Shown here piece by piece: positions 15,130 to 25,358 of a DNA stretch of 64,000 nucleotides (positions are counted from its first letter, which is position 1; each line of letters opens with the position of its first letter). Made by a program: the position numbers and the translations under genes. The notes below the pieces were generated by a model, which did no database searches, was not told the DNA's origin, and saw nothing but the letters and a program-made list of their open reading frames with translations. Source of the DNA: Acidobacterium sp. (GTDB taxonomy: Bacteria; Acidobacteriota; Vicinamibacteria; Vicinamibacterales; UBA2999); contig NSIL01000008.1 of NCBI GenBank assembly GCA_002737365.1, forward strand, positions 55,035 through 119,034, given 5' to 3'.

Positions 15130-16170
15130 TCACCAGATGCTGACCTTCACGTTCAGATACTTTTTCGGGTCCTTCTTGATCTCGGCGATCAACGCCTTCA
15201 CTTCGGACACCGTCTCATTCATGTTCTCATATAACTGTTTATCGTGCAGCAGCTGGCCGGCCGTGCCCTGGCCGTCGTTCAGGTGTTGCAGAACCGTGTC
15301 GAGGCGCGCAGTCATCCCGTCGATTCTCTTGTACAGCACATCATCGTTGAGCAGCTTGCCGGCGGTGCCCTCGCCACGATTGAGCTTGGCCGTCATCGTC
15401 TCGAGGTTGGACGTGGTCTGGTTCAAGGTCTTGGCGAAGGCCGGGTCGTTGATCAACTGTCCCAGGCTGCCCTCGCCCTTGCGCAGGCCGCTGGTGATCG
15501 CGTTGAGATTGGCGAGCGAGGCGTCCAGCTCGTTGTACATCTTGGGGTCGTTGGCCAGCCGGCCCATCGTGCCCTTGCCTTCCGACACCGAGCGCGCGAC
15601 GCGTTCGGCCGCCCGTACCAAGCCATCGAATTCCCGATAGACCGAGTCATCGGTGAACAACTTGCCGATGGTTCCCTTCCCTGCCCTGATGTCCGCCACG
15701 AGCTGCTTGGCCTGATTGAGGCTGGCCGTGGCCTCATTGGCCACCTGCGCGATGCTGCCCTCGGCAATGCCGGGGCTGACGTAGCCCCATTCCGGGATTG
15801 GCGCGCCGCCGGTGCCGGCCGTGATGTCGACCGCCCCCTCACCGAGCAGCGAGATGGTGCCGAGCACCGCTTTGGACCGATCGGTCACCAGTGGCCGAAA
15901 CGTGTCCTTGACGTTGAACCACACTTCGACGCCGGTTTCAGAAAGGACCACCTGGTCGACGGTGCCGACCTGGACACCGGAGACGCGGACGGGCGACCCC
16001 GTCATCAAGCCGGCGACGTTGCCGAAGCGCGCTTTCAGAGTGTAGTTCTGCCACGGCATGCCGCCACCGCCGCCGACGGCAAAAATCAGCAGGCCCGCCA
16101 TGACCAGCGCGAAGATCGAAATGATGCCGAACTTGAGTTCGGCCCAGGCGAGGGAGTGGGTGCGCGGCAT
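15130..16170 (-). CDS. mlaD: MlaD/MCE-domain lipid transport protein with five 34-residue repeats
   Basis: A 346-residue periplasmic protein anchored by one N-terminal helix (FGIISIFALVMAGLLIFAVGG). The MCE domain occupies about 40-120 (YTLKARFGNVAGLMTGSPVRVSGVQVGTV, then the SLLGEGAVDIT strand). From residue 164 the C-terminus carries five copies of GxGTxGxLxxD at 164, 198, 232, 266 and 300, a period of exactly 34 residues, separated by helical spacers. MCE proteins form hexameric channels that shuttle phospholipids between membranes together with an MlaE permease and MlaF ATPase, both encoded just upstream. The repeats probably extend the channel as a helical tube. The gene runs into the ytxH-like gene with 8 bp spacing. 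Confidence 0.92.
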   Translation of the reverse strand: MPRTHSLAWAELKFGIISIFALVMAGLLIFAVGGGGGMPWQNYTLKARFGNVAGLMTGSPVRVSGVQVGTVDQVVLSETGVEVWFNVKDTFRPLVTDRSKAVLGTISLLGEGAVDITAGTGGAPIPEWGYVSPGIAEGSIAQVANEATASLNQAKQLVADIRAGKGTIGKLFTDDSVYREFDGLVRAAERVARSVSEGKGTMGRLANDPKMYNELDASLANLNAITSGLRKGEGSLGQLINDPAFAKTLNQTTSNLETMTAKLNRGEGTAGKLLNDDVLYKRIDGMTARLDTVLQHLNDGQGTAGQLLHDKQLYENMNETVSEVKALIAEIKKDPKKYLNVKVSIW

Positions 16171-16185
16171 GGTCCTAGAATCCTC

Positions 16186-17037
16186 TTACGAAAGAAACGT
16201 TTGCAGATACGGATCGGTCGAGGCGCGCAGGTCGTCGGCCGACCCCTCGAAGTGAATCGACCCGTCCTTCAGCATGACGAAGTCAGCCTGGCTGACCTTG
16301 GCCTCGGCCGCGGCCGAGATCAGCGGTTCGCCGTCGGGACCCCGCGAGGCCTGGTGGGTCGACACGTAGAAGGCGTCGCGCAACTGGTGAGTGACGATCA
16401 CCGACGTGACGGCCTCGAGGTCGCGCAACTTGATGATCTCGGCGTCGATGGTGAGCGAGGTGATCGGGTCCAGGCCGGTGGTCGGCTCGTCGTAGAGGAG
16501 CAAAGTCGGCTTGGCCGCCATGGCGCGGGCGATCGCGACGCGGCGCCGCTGGCCGCCCGACAACTCCGAGGGCTGCTTGTCGATGTGTTCACTCAGGCCG
16601 ACGAAGCCCAGCACCTCTTCGACCCGCTGCCGCACCTCGTGCAGCGGCTGGGTGGTCTCCTCGTAGAGCTTGTAGCCGACGTTTTCGCCGACCGTGAACG
16701 AGTCAAACAGCGCCCCTTCCTGGAACACCATGCCCATGTGGTGGCGCACACCCATCAGTTGCACTTCGTCCATCTGATCGACCCGGTGACCGAGCACCCA
16801 GATGGTGCCCGAGTCCGGCTTAAGCAGGCCGAGCATCAGCTTGAGGACGGTGGACTTGCCGGCACCGCTGGCGCCCAGGAAGATCTTGGTGTGGCCGGCG
16901 CGCACCTCGAACGTGACGTCCCTGAGAATAACCTTCTCATCAAACGCCAGGCACACCTTGTCGAACAGCACCACGGGCGCGTGGGGCTGGGCAAGTTCTA
17001 CGGGCAGGCCGAATTCGGCGAGGCTCTTATGTCGCAT
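16186..17037 (-). CDS. mlaF: ABC transporter ATPase MlaF
   Basis: Start at the ATG at 17037, overlapping the mlaE stop (TGATG). The 283-residue ATPase has Walker A GASGAGKST (55-63), the Q-loop in VFQEGALFDS, signature ELSGGQRRRVAIARA, Walker B LLLYDEPTTGLD and the switch His in VIVTHQL. The family-typical GALFDSLTV-like segment (GALFDSFTVGENV) supports MlaF. It powers the MlaE permease in retrograde or anterograde phospholipid transport across the envelope. A linker around DAFYVSTHQ is somewhat longer than usual before the C-terminal residues. Confidence 0.93.
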   Translation of the reverse strand: MRHKSLAEFGLPVELAQPHAPVVLFDKVCLAFDEKVILRDVTFEVRAGHTKIFLGASGAGKSTVLKLMLGLLKPDSGTIWVLGHRVDQMDEVQLMGVRHHMGMVFQEGALFDSFTVGENVGYKLYEETTQPLHEVRQRVEEVLGFVGLSEHIDKQPSELSGGQRRRVAIARAMAAKPTLLLYDEPTTGLDPITSLTIDAEIIKLRDLEAVTSVIVTHQLRDAFYVSTHQASRGPDGEPLISAAAEAKVSQADFVMLKDGSIHFEGSADDLRASTDPYLQTFLS

Positions 17038-17818
17038 CAGAAGAAGATCGAAATCAGCAACCGGGTCACGAAAAAGTCGACCACCAGCACCACGACGGAA
17101 GCGGCGACCACCGCGTTGGTGGTGGCGCGGCCGACCCCCTGCGTGCCGCCAGTGGTCCGCAAGCCAACGTGGCAGCCGATGGTGACGATCACAAAGCCCA
17201 GGAAGAAGGGCTTGATCAGCCCCATCCACACGTCCTGAATATAGAGACCCTGCACCACCGAACTCCAGTAGATCCCGGAGGGCACGCGCAACTGGGTCAG
17301 GGCGATCATCCATCCGCCGGTCAGGCCGACCGCGTTGGCAACCACCGTCAGGATCGGACACATGATGAAACCGGCCAGCACCCGCGGCACCACCAGTTTG
17401 CGAATGGGGTCGGTCCCGAGCGCGCGCAAGGCGCTAATCTGCTCGGTCACCATCATCGAGCCCAGCTCCGCGGCAATGCCCGAGCCGACCCGGCCCGCCA
17501 GCATCAGCGCGGTCAGCACCGGGCCAAGTTCTTTGATCATTGATGCGCTGATCAGCCGGCCGACAAACGGCCGCGCGCCGAACTGGTCCAGCGTCATGCC
17601 GGACTGCAGCGCCAGCACCGCGCCGGTGAAGAAGCCCGTCAGGATGACCACCGTCAGTGACCCGAGGCCGATAATGTCAATCTGCTCCATGACGTCGCGG
17701 GCATAGAACGGCCGCGAGACCGATCCCTTGACCGCCGCCACGCACAACTTCACGTACTCCTGCACTTCGAGGAGCGCCTGTTTCAGCCACTCGATGGCCC
17801 AGTCCTGTCGCGGACTGC

Positions 17819-17822
<4 letters not shown>
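17037..17822 (-). CDS. mlaE: ABC transporter permease MlaE
   Basis: A 261-residue inner-membrane permease of the MlaE/YrbE family, with about five helices. Diagnostic segments are [61 protein letters not shown] and [13 protein letters not shown], the last two being the cytoplasmic coupling elements. The C-terminus has [20 protein letters not shown]. The start ATG overlaps the uvrB stop by 4 bp, so this lipid transporter is transcribed with a DNA-repair gene. Confidence 0.95.
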
Positions 17823-19858
<2,036 letters not shown>

Positions 19859-19922
19859 GGACGCGGGTGCCAGAGTCCGCCTGCGCGCGACGCGCTACAG
19901 TGGACAAGCACAACATCGTACC

Positions 19923-20732
19923 CTACTTCTGGGAGGTCTTGTAGGGGGCGAAATAACCCTTGCGGGCCCTGACGCGCGCCCCCGGCCGCGTCACCTTGAT
20001 CGCAACCTTGCGCCACGCGCCATCAGTGGCCGTATTGGCGGACAGATAGCCGAGGTGGTACTGCCCCTTGATTTGGGCCAGCACCTGTTCGTAGGCGCTC
20101 TCTACCTCCTTCATGCTCGACGGGAAGAACGCCTGGCCGTTGGTCACTTCCACCAGTTGCATCATCGTCATCTGCAAATGTTGTCGGTACGATCCGGTGT
20201 TCTGCACGAGCCCGATGGCGTAGACCGTCACCGGCGAGGCCTTGAGCAGGGTCAGCGTCTCGTCCAGTTTAAGCACCGATCGCGAATCGGCGCCGTCCGT
20301 GTACATCACCAGGATGCGACGGCCCTGATCCTGGTCGACGCCGTCGAGGTAGGTGCCGAGGGCATCGTCGAGCGCGGTCCAGCCGTCAGGCTTGCGCTGC
20401 CGAATGCGCTCGACCAGCCTCGGAAAATCGCGCTGCGGGTAGCGGGTGATACGCACCTGCGTGTCGAAGTCGACCAGCGTGATGTCCTGGGATTCAGGCA
20501 GCAGGTTCAGGAACTTGATCGCGGCGCTCTGGGCCAGCTTCATGTCGCTGACCATGCTGCCGAAGGCGTCCAGCAAGAGGCCCAGGTGGAGGACCGGTGC
20601 GGCGGCGCCGTCACCCGCCGCGTAGAACCGCAAGGTTTGCGACTTGCCGTCTTCGAGCACCTCAAAGTCGTCTGGCGTGAGGTCGCGGATCAGTTCGCCC
20701 TTAAGGTCCACCACCGTGGCACCGAACGTCAC
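19923..20732 (-). CDS. VWFA-domain protein lacking its expected signal peptide
   Basis: A 269-residue protein. Residues 1-40 match the N-terminal strand domain of acidobacterial VWFA proteins (TVVDLKGELIRDLTPDDFEVLEDGK), followed by the VWA domain (LGLLLDAFGSM; the metal site DxSxS is altered to DAFGS) and a C-terminal region ending in GQYHLGYLS...KVAIKVTRPGARVRARKGYFAP. Such proteins normally carry a Sec signal. The only start in frame is a GTG at 20732; upstream, the frame still reads mature-like sequence (QQAFRSGVDLV) but no hydrophobic signal, and a stop ends it. The 5' end therefore seems lost or displaced by the divergent gene. Confidence 0.75.
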   Translation of the reverse strand: MTFGATVVDLKGELIRDLTPDDFEVLEDGKSQTLRFYAAGDGAAAPVLHLGLLLDAFGSMVSDMKLAQSAAIKFLNLLPESQDITLVDFDTQVRITRYPQRDFPRLVERIRQRKPDGWTALDDALGTYLDGVDQDQGRRILVMYTDGADSRSVLKLDETLTLLKASPVTVYAIGLVQNTGSYRQHLQMTMMQLVEVTNGQAFFPSSMKEVESAYEQVLAQIKGQYHLGYLSANTATDGAWRKVAIKVTRPGARVRARKGYFAPYKTSQK

Positions 20733-20791
20733 CAGATCAACGCCCGAGCGAAAGGCCTGCTGCCCGCCGGCGGGGATATAATTGGGGAATC

Positions 20792-22195
20792 GTGCGTTGT
20801 CTGGCGGTCTGTCACACTGAGCTGGTCATCCGGCTCCTCGAAGCGGTTCTCACTCCGAACGCGGAGCTCGACGTCTTAGTGGAAAGCCGGGCGCTCGCCC
20901 GGCATTTCGAGAGTTCGGAACTACCGGTCTCGGTAGCCAATCCGACCAAGGTCGACAGCTACGTCAGGGCTGGCCTGTCCCCGGTCACGCCGGTGTTCGT
21001 GGAAGACAACGGCCGCAAGGGCCTGCGCAAGGTACTCGAGGCGCTGCGCGGCGCCGGCGGCACGCTGATCTACGTGCTGGGAACGAGCCTGGCGGACGTG
21101 CGCCGCACGGAAGAACTGCGCGATGACTTTCCCGAAGTCACGACCCTGACGTTGGCCGAGCTGATGGGGCCACCGCTCCTGACCGAGTTGGGCCGTTCGG
21201 TCACGCGGCAGCGTGTGCAGCAGTACCAGCGCTACATGGCCGACGCCGACCGCGTCCTCATCCTCACGCACAACGACCCCGACCCTGACGCCATGGCCAG
21301 CGGTCTGGCACTGCGCACCATCCTGCGTCGGACCCGCCAGACCGCGGTGATTGGTTGCCTGCAGCCGGTCACGCGGCCCGAGAACCTGCGCATGGTCAAG
21401 CTGCTCGACCTCAAGATCGAGACGGTTACCCCGGAGCAGTTCAAGGACTTCGACAAGATCGCCCTGGTCGATGTCCAGCCGCACTACTTCCCCGGCCTGC
21501 TGCCCCACGTCGACCTGGTGATCGACCACCATCCCGAACAGACGGGTTACAACGCGATCTTCACCGACATCCGACCCGATTACGGTTCGACCTGCACGAT
21601 CCTCACCGAACACCTGCGCGCTGTTGACATGGACATCTCCGAGCGCACCGCGACGGCGATGCTCTACGCCATCAAGTCCGACACGCTTTTCTTTAACCGC
21701 CACGCCAACCGTGCCGACCTCGATTCGTTTTCGCATCTGTACCCGCTGGCCGAGGCGACGATGATCCGGAAGATGGAGGGCGCAGAAATCACGGCCGAGC
21801 GCCTCGACTACCTGATCAAAAGCTGGCAACAGGGCCGCATGATGGAACACGTCTTCTGCGCTTTCCTCGGCGAGCCGCCGCGCGACGACTTTATTCCTTA
21901 CGTCGCAGACTTCTACCTGCAGCTCGAAAACGTGCAGTGGACAGTGATCAGCGGCGTGGTCAATGATACGTTTGTCGTCTCGGTGCGCAACCTCGGCTAT
22001 TCGCGGAATGCGGGAGACTTCGTCCGCCGCTGGTTCAACGACATCGGCAGCGCCGGCGGCCACCGCACCATGGCCAAGGCGGTCGTCCCGCTCGAGGCTT
22101 TCCAGAAGAAGTTTGGGACCTACGAAGGCAGCCGCATCAACCAGCGCATGCTGGAACTCGTCCTCGAGTTTCTCCACGAAACCCGCGACAAGTAG
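20792..22195 (+). CDS. DHH-family phosphoesterase with N-terminal Rossmann-like domain
   Basis: A 467-residue protein starting with GTG at 20792. Residues 1-130 form a Rossmann-like domain (ELDVLVESRALARHFESSELPVSVANPTK) as in TrkA-N/RCK-type modules. From residue 150 comes the DHH domain (ILTHNDPDPDAMASG, ALVDVQPHY, VIDHHPEQTG), and then DHHA1 with the substrate-binding GSAGGHRTMAKAVV near 420. DHH/DHHA1 proteins include nanoRNases, cyclic-dinucleotide phosphodiesterases and RecJ. The extra N-terminal module suggests ligand regulation. The substrate (oligoribonucleotide, pAp or c-di-AMP) cannot be decided here. Confidence 0.88.
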   Translation: MRCLAVCHTELVIRLLEAVLTPNAELDVLVESRALARHFESSELPVSVANPTKVDSYVRAGLSPVTPVFVEDNGRKGLRKVLEALRGAGGTLIYVLGTSLADVRRTEELRDDFPEVTTLTLAELMGPPLLTELGRSVTRQRVQQYQRYMADADRVLILTHNDPDPDAMASGLALRTILRRTRQTAVIGCLQPVTRPENLRMVKLLDLKIETVTPEQFKDFDKIALVDVQPHYFPGLLPHVDLVIDHHPEQTGYNAIFTDIRPDYGSTCTILTEHLRAVDMDISERTATAMLYAIKSDTLFFNRHANRADLDSFSHLYPLAEATMIRKMEGAEITAERLDYLIKSWQQGRMMEHVFCAFLGEPPRDDFIPYVADFYLQLENVQWTVISGVVNDTFVVSVRNLGYSRNAGDFVRRWFNDIGSAGGHRTMAKAVVPLEAFQKKFGTYEGSRINQRMLELVLEFLHETRDK

Positions 22196-22204
22196 TGCCA
22201 GAAG

Positions 22205-22224
22205 GCCAGCACTTTAGTGCTGGC
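22205..22224. terminator. Perfect palindrome between converging genes, possible bidirectional terminator
   Basis: GCCAGCAC-TTTA-GTGCTGGC is an 8-bp perfect stem with a 4-nt loop. It lies in the 36-bp space between the DHH gene stop (22195) and the trans-sulfuration gene stop (22232). There is no long T-run on either side, so it could act as a Rho-assisted or weak bidirectional terminator, or be a REP-like repeat. Confidence 0.55.
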
Positions 22225-22231
22225 TAGTGCC

Positions 22232-23395
22232 TTACGATAGCGCTTGTTCCAAATCGTTGATTAAGTCCGACGCATCCTCGAGTCCGATCGAAATCCGGAC
22301 CATCCCTTTCGAGACGCCCGCCTTCACCAGTTCATCGTCCGTCAACCCATACTGCGAGGTGAGAATCGGCAGGCTGCAGATGCTTTCCACCCCACCCAGG
22401 CTGGTGGCGCGCTTGATCACCTTCAGCTGGTCGAAGACGCGGAACGCGGCGTCCTTGCCCCCCTTGACCTCGAGGGCCACGACGCCGCCGAAGCCGCTCA
22501 TTTGGCTCCTGGCGATAGCATGGTCAGGATGTGACACGAGGCCGGGGTAGTGGACACGCTCCAGGGCCGCGTGATTCTCGAAGTGCTGTGCCACCTTCAG
22601 GGCGTTGGCGTTGTGCTGTGCCACGCGCAGTGACATGGTCTTGATGCCGCGCCCCAAGGCAAATGCCGGCATGGGATCCATGATGCCGCCGAGCAGCCGT
22701 CTGGCCTTGGCTAGGGGCGCAATCATCGCTGCCGAGCCGGACATCACCCCGCCGGTCACGTCGCTGTGGCCGTTCAGGTATTTGGTCGCACTTTGCATCG
22801 ACAGGTCGATGCCCATCGATAGCACCGGCTGGTTCAAGGCGCTGGCGAAGGTATTGTCGATCACCGAGACGACGCCGGCCTTCTTGCAGGCCGCCGCCAC
22901 CTTTCGCACGTCGACGCAGCGCAGTGTGGGATTGATCGGCGATTCGAACCAGACCATCCGGGTTTTGGAGCCAATCACGCCCTCGAGGTTCGCGAGATCG
23001 GCAAGCGTGATGAACCGCCGCTCGACCCCGAACTTGGTCAGCAGATCTTCGATGATGTGAAAGGTCCCGCCGTAGATGGCCGCGCTGCAGAGAATCTCGT
23101 CGCCGGGTTGCAGCAGGGTCAGCAGCGTCGTGGAAATGGCCGCCATCCCTGAGCTGAACAGCAGCGCGGCATCCGCACCATCCACCGCCGCCACCTTCTG
23201 CTCGACTGCCACCACCGTCGGATTCTCGTAACGGGAATAGAGGTAGCCGTTCAGCTTTCCTTCCTGGTACTTGATGACGTCGGCCACCGAGTCGAACACG
23301 AAGGTGCTGGTCTCGTAGATCGGCACGGTGAGCGATGGCGTCGCGCCGGTATCAATGCGTTCGCCGGTATGGATGAGTCTGGTGGCTGGCTTCAT
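22232..23395 (-). CDS. PLP-dependent trans-sulfuration enzyme (cystathionine gamma-synthase/lyase family)
   Basis: A 387-residue Cys/Met metabolism PLP enzyme. Features are YSRYENPT, SSGMAAIST for cofactor phosphate, the catalytic-strand VWFESPINPTL, DNTFASALNQPVL, and the Schiff-base Lys in SATKYLNGHSDVTGG. The C-terminus has SLGGVESICSLP...VRISIGLEDA. Members include MetB, MetC, methionine gamma-lyase and O-acetylhomoserine sulfhydrylase; sequence alone does not separate these. It is the last gene of a greA, patatin-like, PLP-enzyme string, 15 bp after the patatin-like gene. Confidence 0.9.
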   Translation of the reverse strand: MKPATRLIHTGERIDTGATPSLTVPIYETSTFVFDSVADVIKYQEGKLNGYLYSRYENPTVVAVEQKVAAVDGADAALLFSSGMAAISTTLLTLLQPGDEILCSAAIYGGTFHIIEDLLTKFGVERRFITLADLANLEGVIGSKTRMVWFESPINPTLRCVDVRKVAAACKKAGVVSVIDNTFASALNQPVLSMGIDLSMQSATKYLNGHSDVTGGVMSGSAAMIAPLAKARRLLGGIMDPMPAFALGRGIKTMSLRVAQHNANALKVAQHFENHAALERVHYPGLVSHPDHAIARSQMSGFGGVVALEVKGGKDAAFRVFDQLKVIKRATSLGGVESICSLPILTSQYGLTDDELVKAGVSKGMVRISIGLEDASDLINDLEQALS

Positions 23396-23410
23396 CTGTG
23401 TTCTCTGTGG

Positions 23411-24835
23411 CTAGTATTCCGGGTCGCGATTGACTTGCATCATGCGGTCACCAGAGGCGCCGACTACTGGTTCGATGAACTGGCGATAGGCGTCTTCGAA
23501 GCCGCGCTCCATTAGCTCGTCGAGGGTCTGCACGCGGTCGGACTTCTCGTCGTATGCGCCGGTCAAATCGAGCGGACGAATGGGGTTATGGGTCGGGCGA
23601 ATCACGTAAACGCCCTGGAAGCGGTGATGCAGGTGGCGCACGGCATCACTGAGGGACGCTGTCTCGGCCGAGGCGAGTTGCTCACCCACACGCCCGAACC
23701 CATCCAGCCGTGGCGGACGCAATTCGTGCGGACCCGGCGGCTCTGGAGTCGCGGCAATGATCACCACCTGCTCGGCGCCGACTGCCGCGGCCTCTTCGAT
23801 TAATCGCGCCAGGCAGGCCGGACGGTCGACCAGGCGATGCGTCTCGCCGCGCCAGTACGAGTCGGGCGCAAACTGCACGAGCCGTGGGTCGCTCACACCT
23901 GGCAGGCTCATCGCCGCGGCCAGCACGTCAGCGGTGAAGGCCTGCGTCCCGCTCGACAGATCGTGGGCCTCAGCGCAACGCGGCGACACGCCGCCTGGCG
24001 GCGGAAACAGCGCCTTGCGGAACGGATCGCGCACCAGCCCGAACACCAGGTCGCAGTGGGCATCCATATCGTGGACCACCAACAGCAGTTCGCGGAACCC
24101 GGGCTGGCCGAGGTTCTCGGCCAGCAGCTCCGCGTAACGGCGGCTCAGATCCTTGGCATCAGGCGTCCTGATGGCCGCCCCGCCCTTAAGCAGACGCCAC
24201 ACCGATTCGGTGGCGTGGTGAATCGCAATCGCACCATCGATCGGCGAGCCCAACAGCGCCCATACTTTGCTGCCGGCCGTCCGCCGATGCAGGGGCGCGC
24301 GCCACCAGGTCAGCCACGCGCCAACCGCCAACGTCAGCACCGCTACTCCAGCAAGCACGGCGGCCAGTCGCGGTATCCACGTCGGCAAGGCGCCTGGCGA
24401 AAACGCCATCGTCAACGCATCGAGAAACGACTGCACGAATTGCGCGCCGGCATCGAGCCCCGCCATGCCGAGGAGCAGCGCGACAGGGTAAACCAGCAAG
24501 GCCAGCAGGAACACCGCAGGGGGAATTGCGAACACGCCAACCAGGCCGATGGCCAGCCACCACAGCGCGCGGAACGGCCTGCGCCAGCGGTACAACCGAG
24601 GAATGGCTGGCGAATGCCAGAAGCCGCCGGTCTCCCATAATTGGGCGCTGCCGTCGACCGCGGCCAACACCGCCGCGACCGCACCAACGCCGCGGCCCCC
24701 GACGATGTCGACTTTGACGCCGGCTTCCTGGATGGCGCGCAATGCGCCGGCATGGTACGCACCGTCGGCGCCCGTCCCTGTGAACAGGAGGGCGGTGCGG
24801 CGTTCTGGCGAGTAGGTGTCGCGGGGCTCGGTCAC
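23411..24835 (-). CDS. Patatin-like membrane protein without the catalytic serine (probable pseudoenzyme)
   Basis: A 474-residue protein with a patatin-like start: oxyanion-type loop TGTGADGAYHAGALRAIQEAG and then VDIVGGRGVGAVAAV. In active patatins the latter is GxSxG; here it reads G47-R-G49-V-G51, so the nucleophilic Ser is replaced by Gly. The later Asp-Gly-Gly/Ala dyad element is also not evident (LVDRP instead). Two or three hydrophobic helices are inserted at about 91-125 and 157-178, making it a membrane protein. The C-terminal part (EQVVIIAATPEPPGPHE) is still patatin-like. Likely a binding or scaffolding relative. It is cotranscribed with greA, 12 bp upstream. Confidence 0.75.
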   Translation of the reverse strand: MTEPRDTYSPERRTALLFTGTGADGAYHAGALRAIQEAGVKVDIVGGRGVGAVAAVLAAVDGSAQLWETGGFWHSPAIPRLYRWRRPFRALWWLAIGLVGVFAIPPAVFLLALLVYPVALLLGMAGLDAGAQFVQSFLDALTMAFSPGALPTWIPRLAAVLAGVAVLTLAVGAWLTWWRAPLHRRTAGSKVWALLGSPIDGAIAIHHATESVWRLLKGGAAIRTPDAKDLSRRYAELLAENLGQPGFRELLLVVHDMDAHCDLVFGLVRDPFRKALFPPPGGVSPRCAEAHDLSSGTQAFTADVLAAAMSLPGVSDPRLVQFAPDSYWRGETHRLVDRPACLARLIEEAAAVGAEQVVIIAATPEPPGPHELRPPRLDGFGRVGEQLASAETASLSDAVRHLHHRFQGVYVIRPTHNPIRPLDLTGAYDEKSDRVQTLDELMERGFEDAYRQFIEPVVGASGDRMMQVNRDPEY

Positions 24836-24847
24836 AGCCTGGCGTTG

Positions 24848-25309
24848 CTAGTCGTCGTGAATGGTGGCGAGCTTGAGGATCTCGAACTTACGGGTCCCGC
24901 TCGGCGTCGCGACCGAGATCTCATCACCCTCTACCTTGTTCAGGATCGCGCGGCCGATCGGCGAGGAGGTGGAGATCAGCCCTTTCTCGGCTTCAGCATC
25001 TTCGGGCATCACCAGCTGGTAGACGATCTCGAGATCCTTCTCGCGAATGGTCACCGTGGACCCAAAGCCGGCTTTGCCGTGCGGAATGCGATCCATGTTC
25101 ATCATCGAGATCTCGGCGACGCGGCGTTTGAGCATGGCAATGCGGGCATTGACCATGGTCTGCCGTTCCTTCGCGGCCTGGTACTCCGCGTTCTCGCGCA
25201 AGTCGCCAAGTTCGCGCGCGCGCTGAATCTCCTTGGGGAGTTCCATGTGCAGCTCGCGCTCGAGGGCGTTGATCTCGTCTTCGAACCGCTTGATGATTCT
25301 TTCTTTCAT
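24848..25309 (-). CDS. greA: Transcription elongation factor GreA
   Basis: A 153-residue protein with the GreA N-terminal coiled-coil: LRENAEYQAAKERQTMVNARIAMLKRRV contains the acidic tip (DLRENAEY) that enters the RNA polymerase secondary channel to stimulate transcript cleavage. The C-terminal FKBP-like domain has GSTVTIREKDLEIVYQLV, ISTSSPIGRAILNKVEGDEISVATPSG. Length and motifs are those of GreA rather than GreB. It is the first gene of its string and diverges from the methyltransferase gene over 49 bp. Confidence 0.94.
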   Translation of the reverse strand: MKERIIKRFEDEINALERELHMELPKEIQRARELGDLRENAEYQAAKERQTMVNARIAMLKRRVAEISMMNMDRIPHGKAGFGSTVTIREKDLEIVYQLVMPEDAEAEKGLISTSSPIGRAILNKVEGDEISVATPSGTRKFEILKLATIHDD

Positions 25310-25358
25310 CGCGTAGTGAGTGACTGTAGCACAATGTTAGAGCGCCCCGCGTGGCTCC

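Noticed and set aside
15437..15700. Tandem DNA repeat or CRISPR array in mlaD
   Set aside because: The periodicity is in the protein (34 residues); DNA copies are too diverged and lie in an intact gene.
15244..17238. 664-codon plus-strand open frame
   Set aside because: Antisense to mlaD and mlaF; composition is that of a high-GC shadow frame, with no domain.
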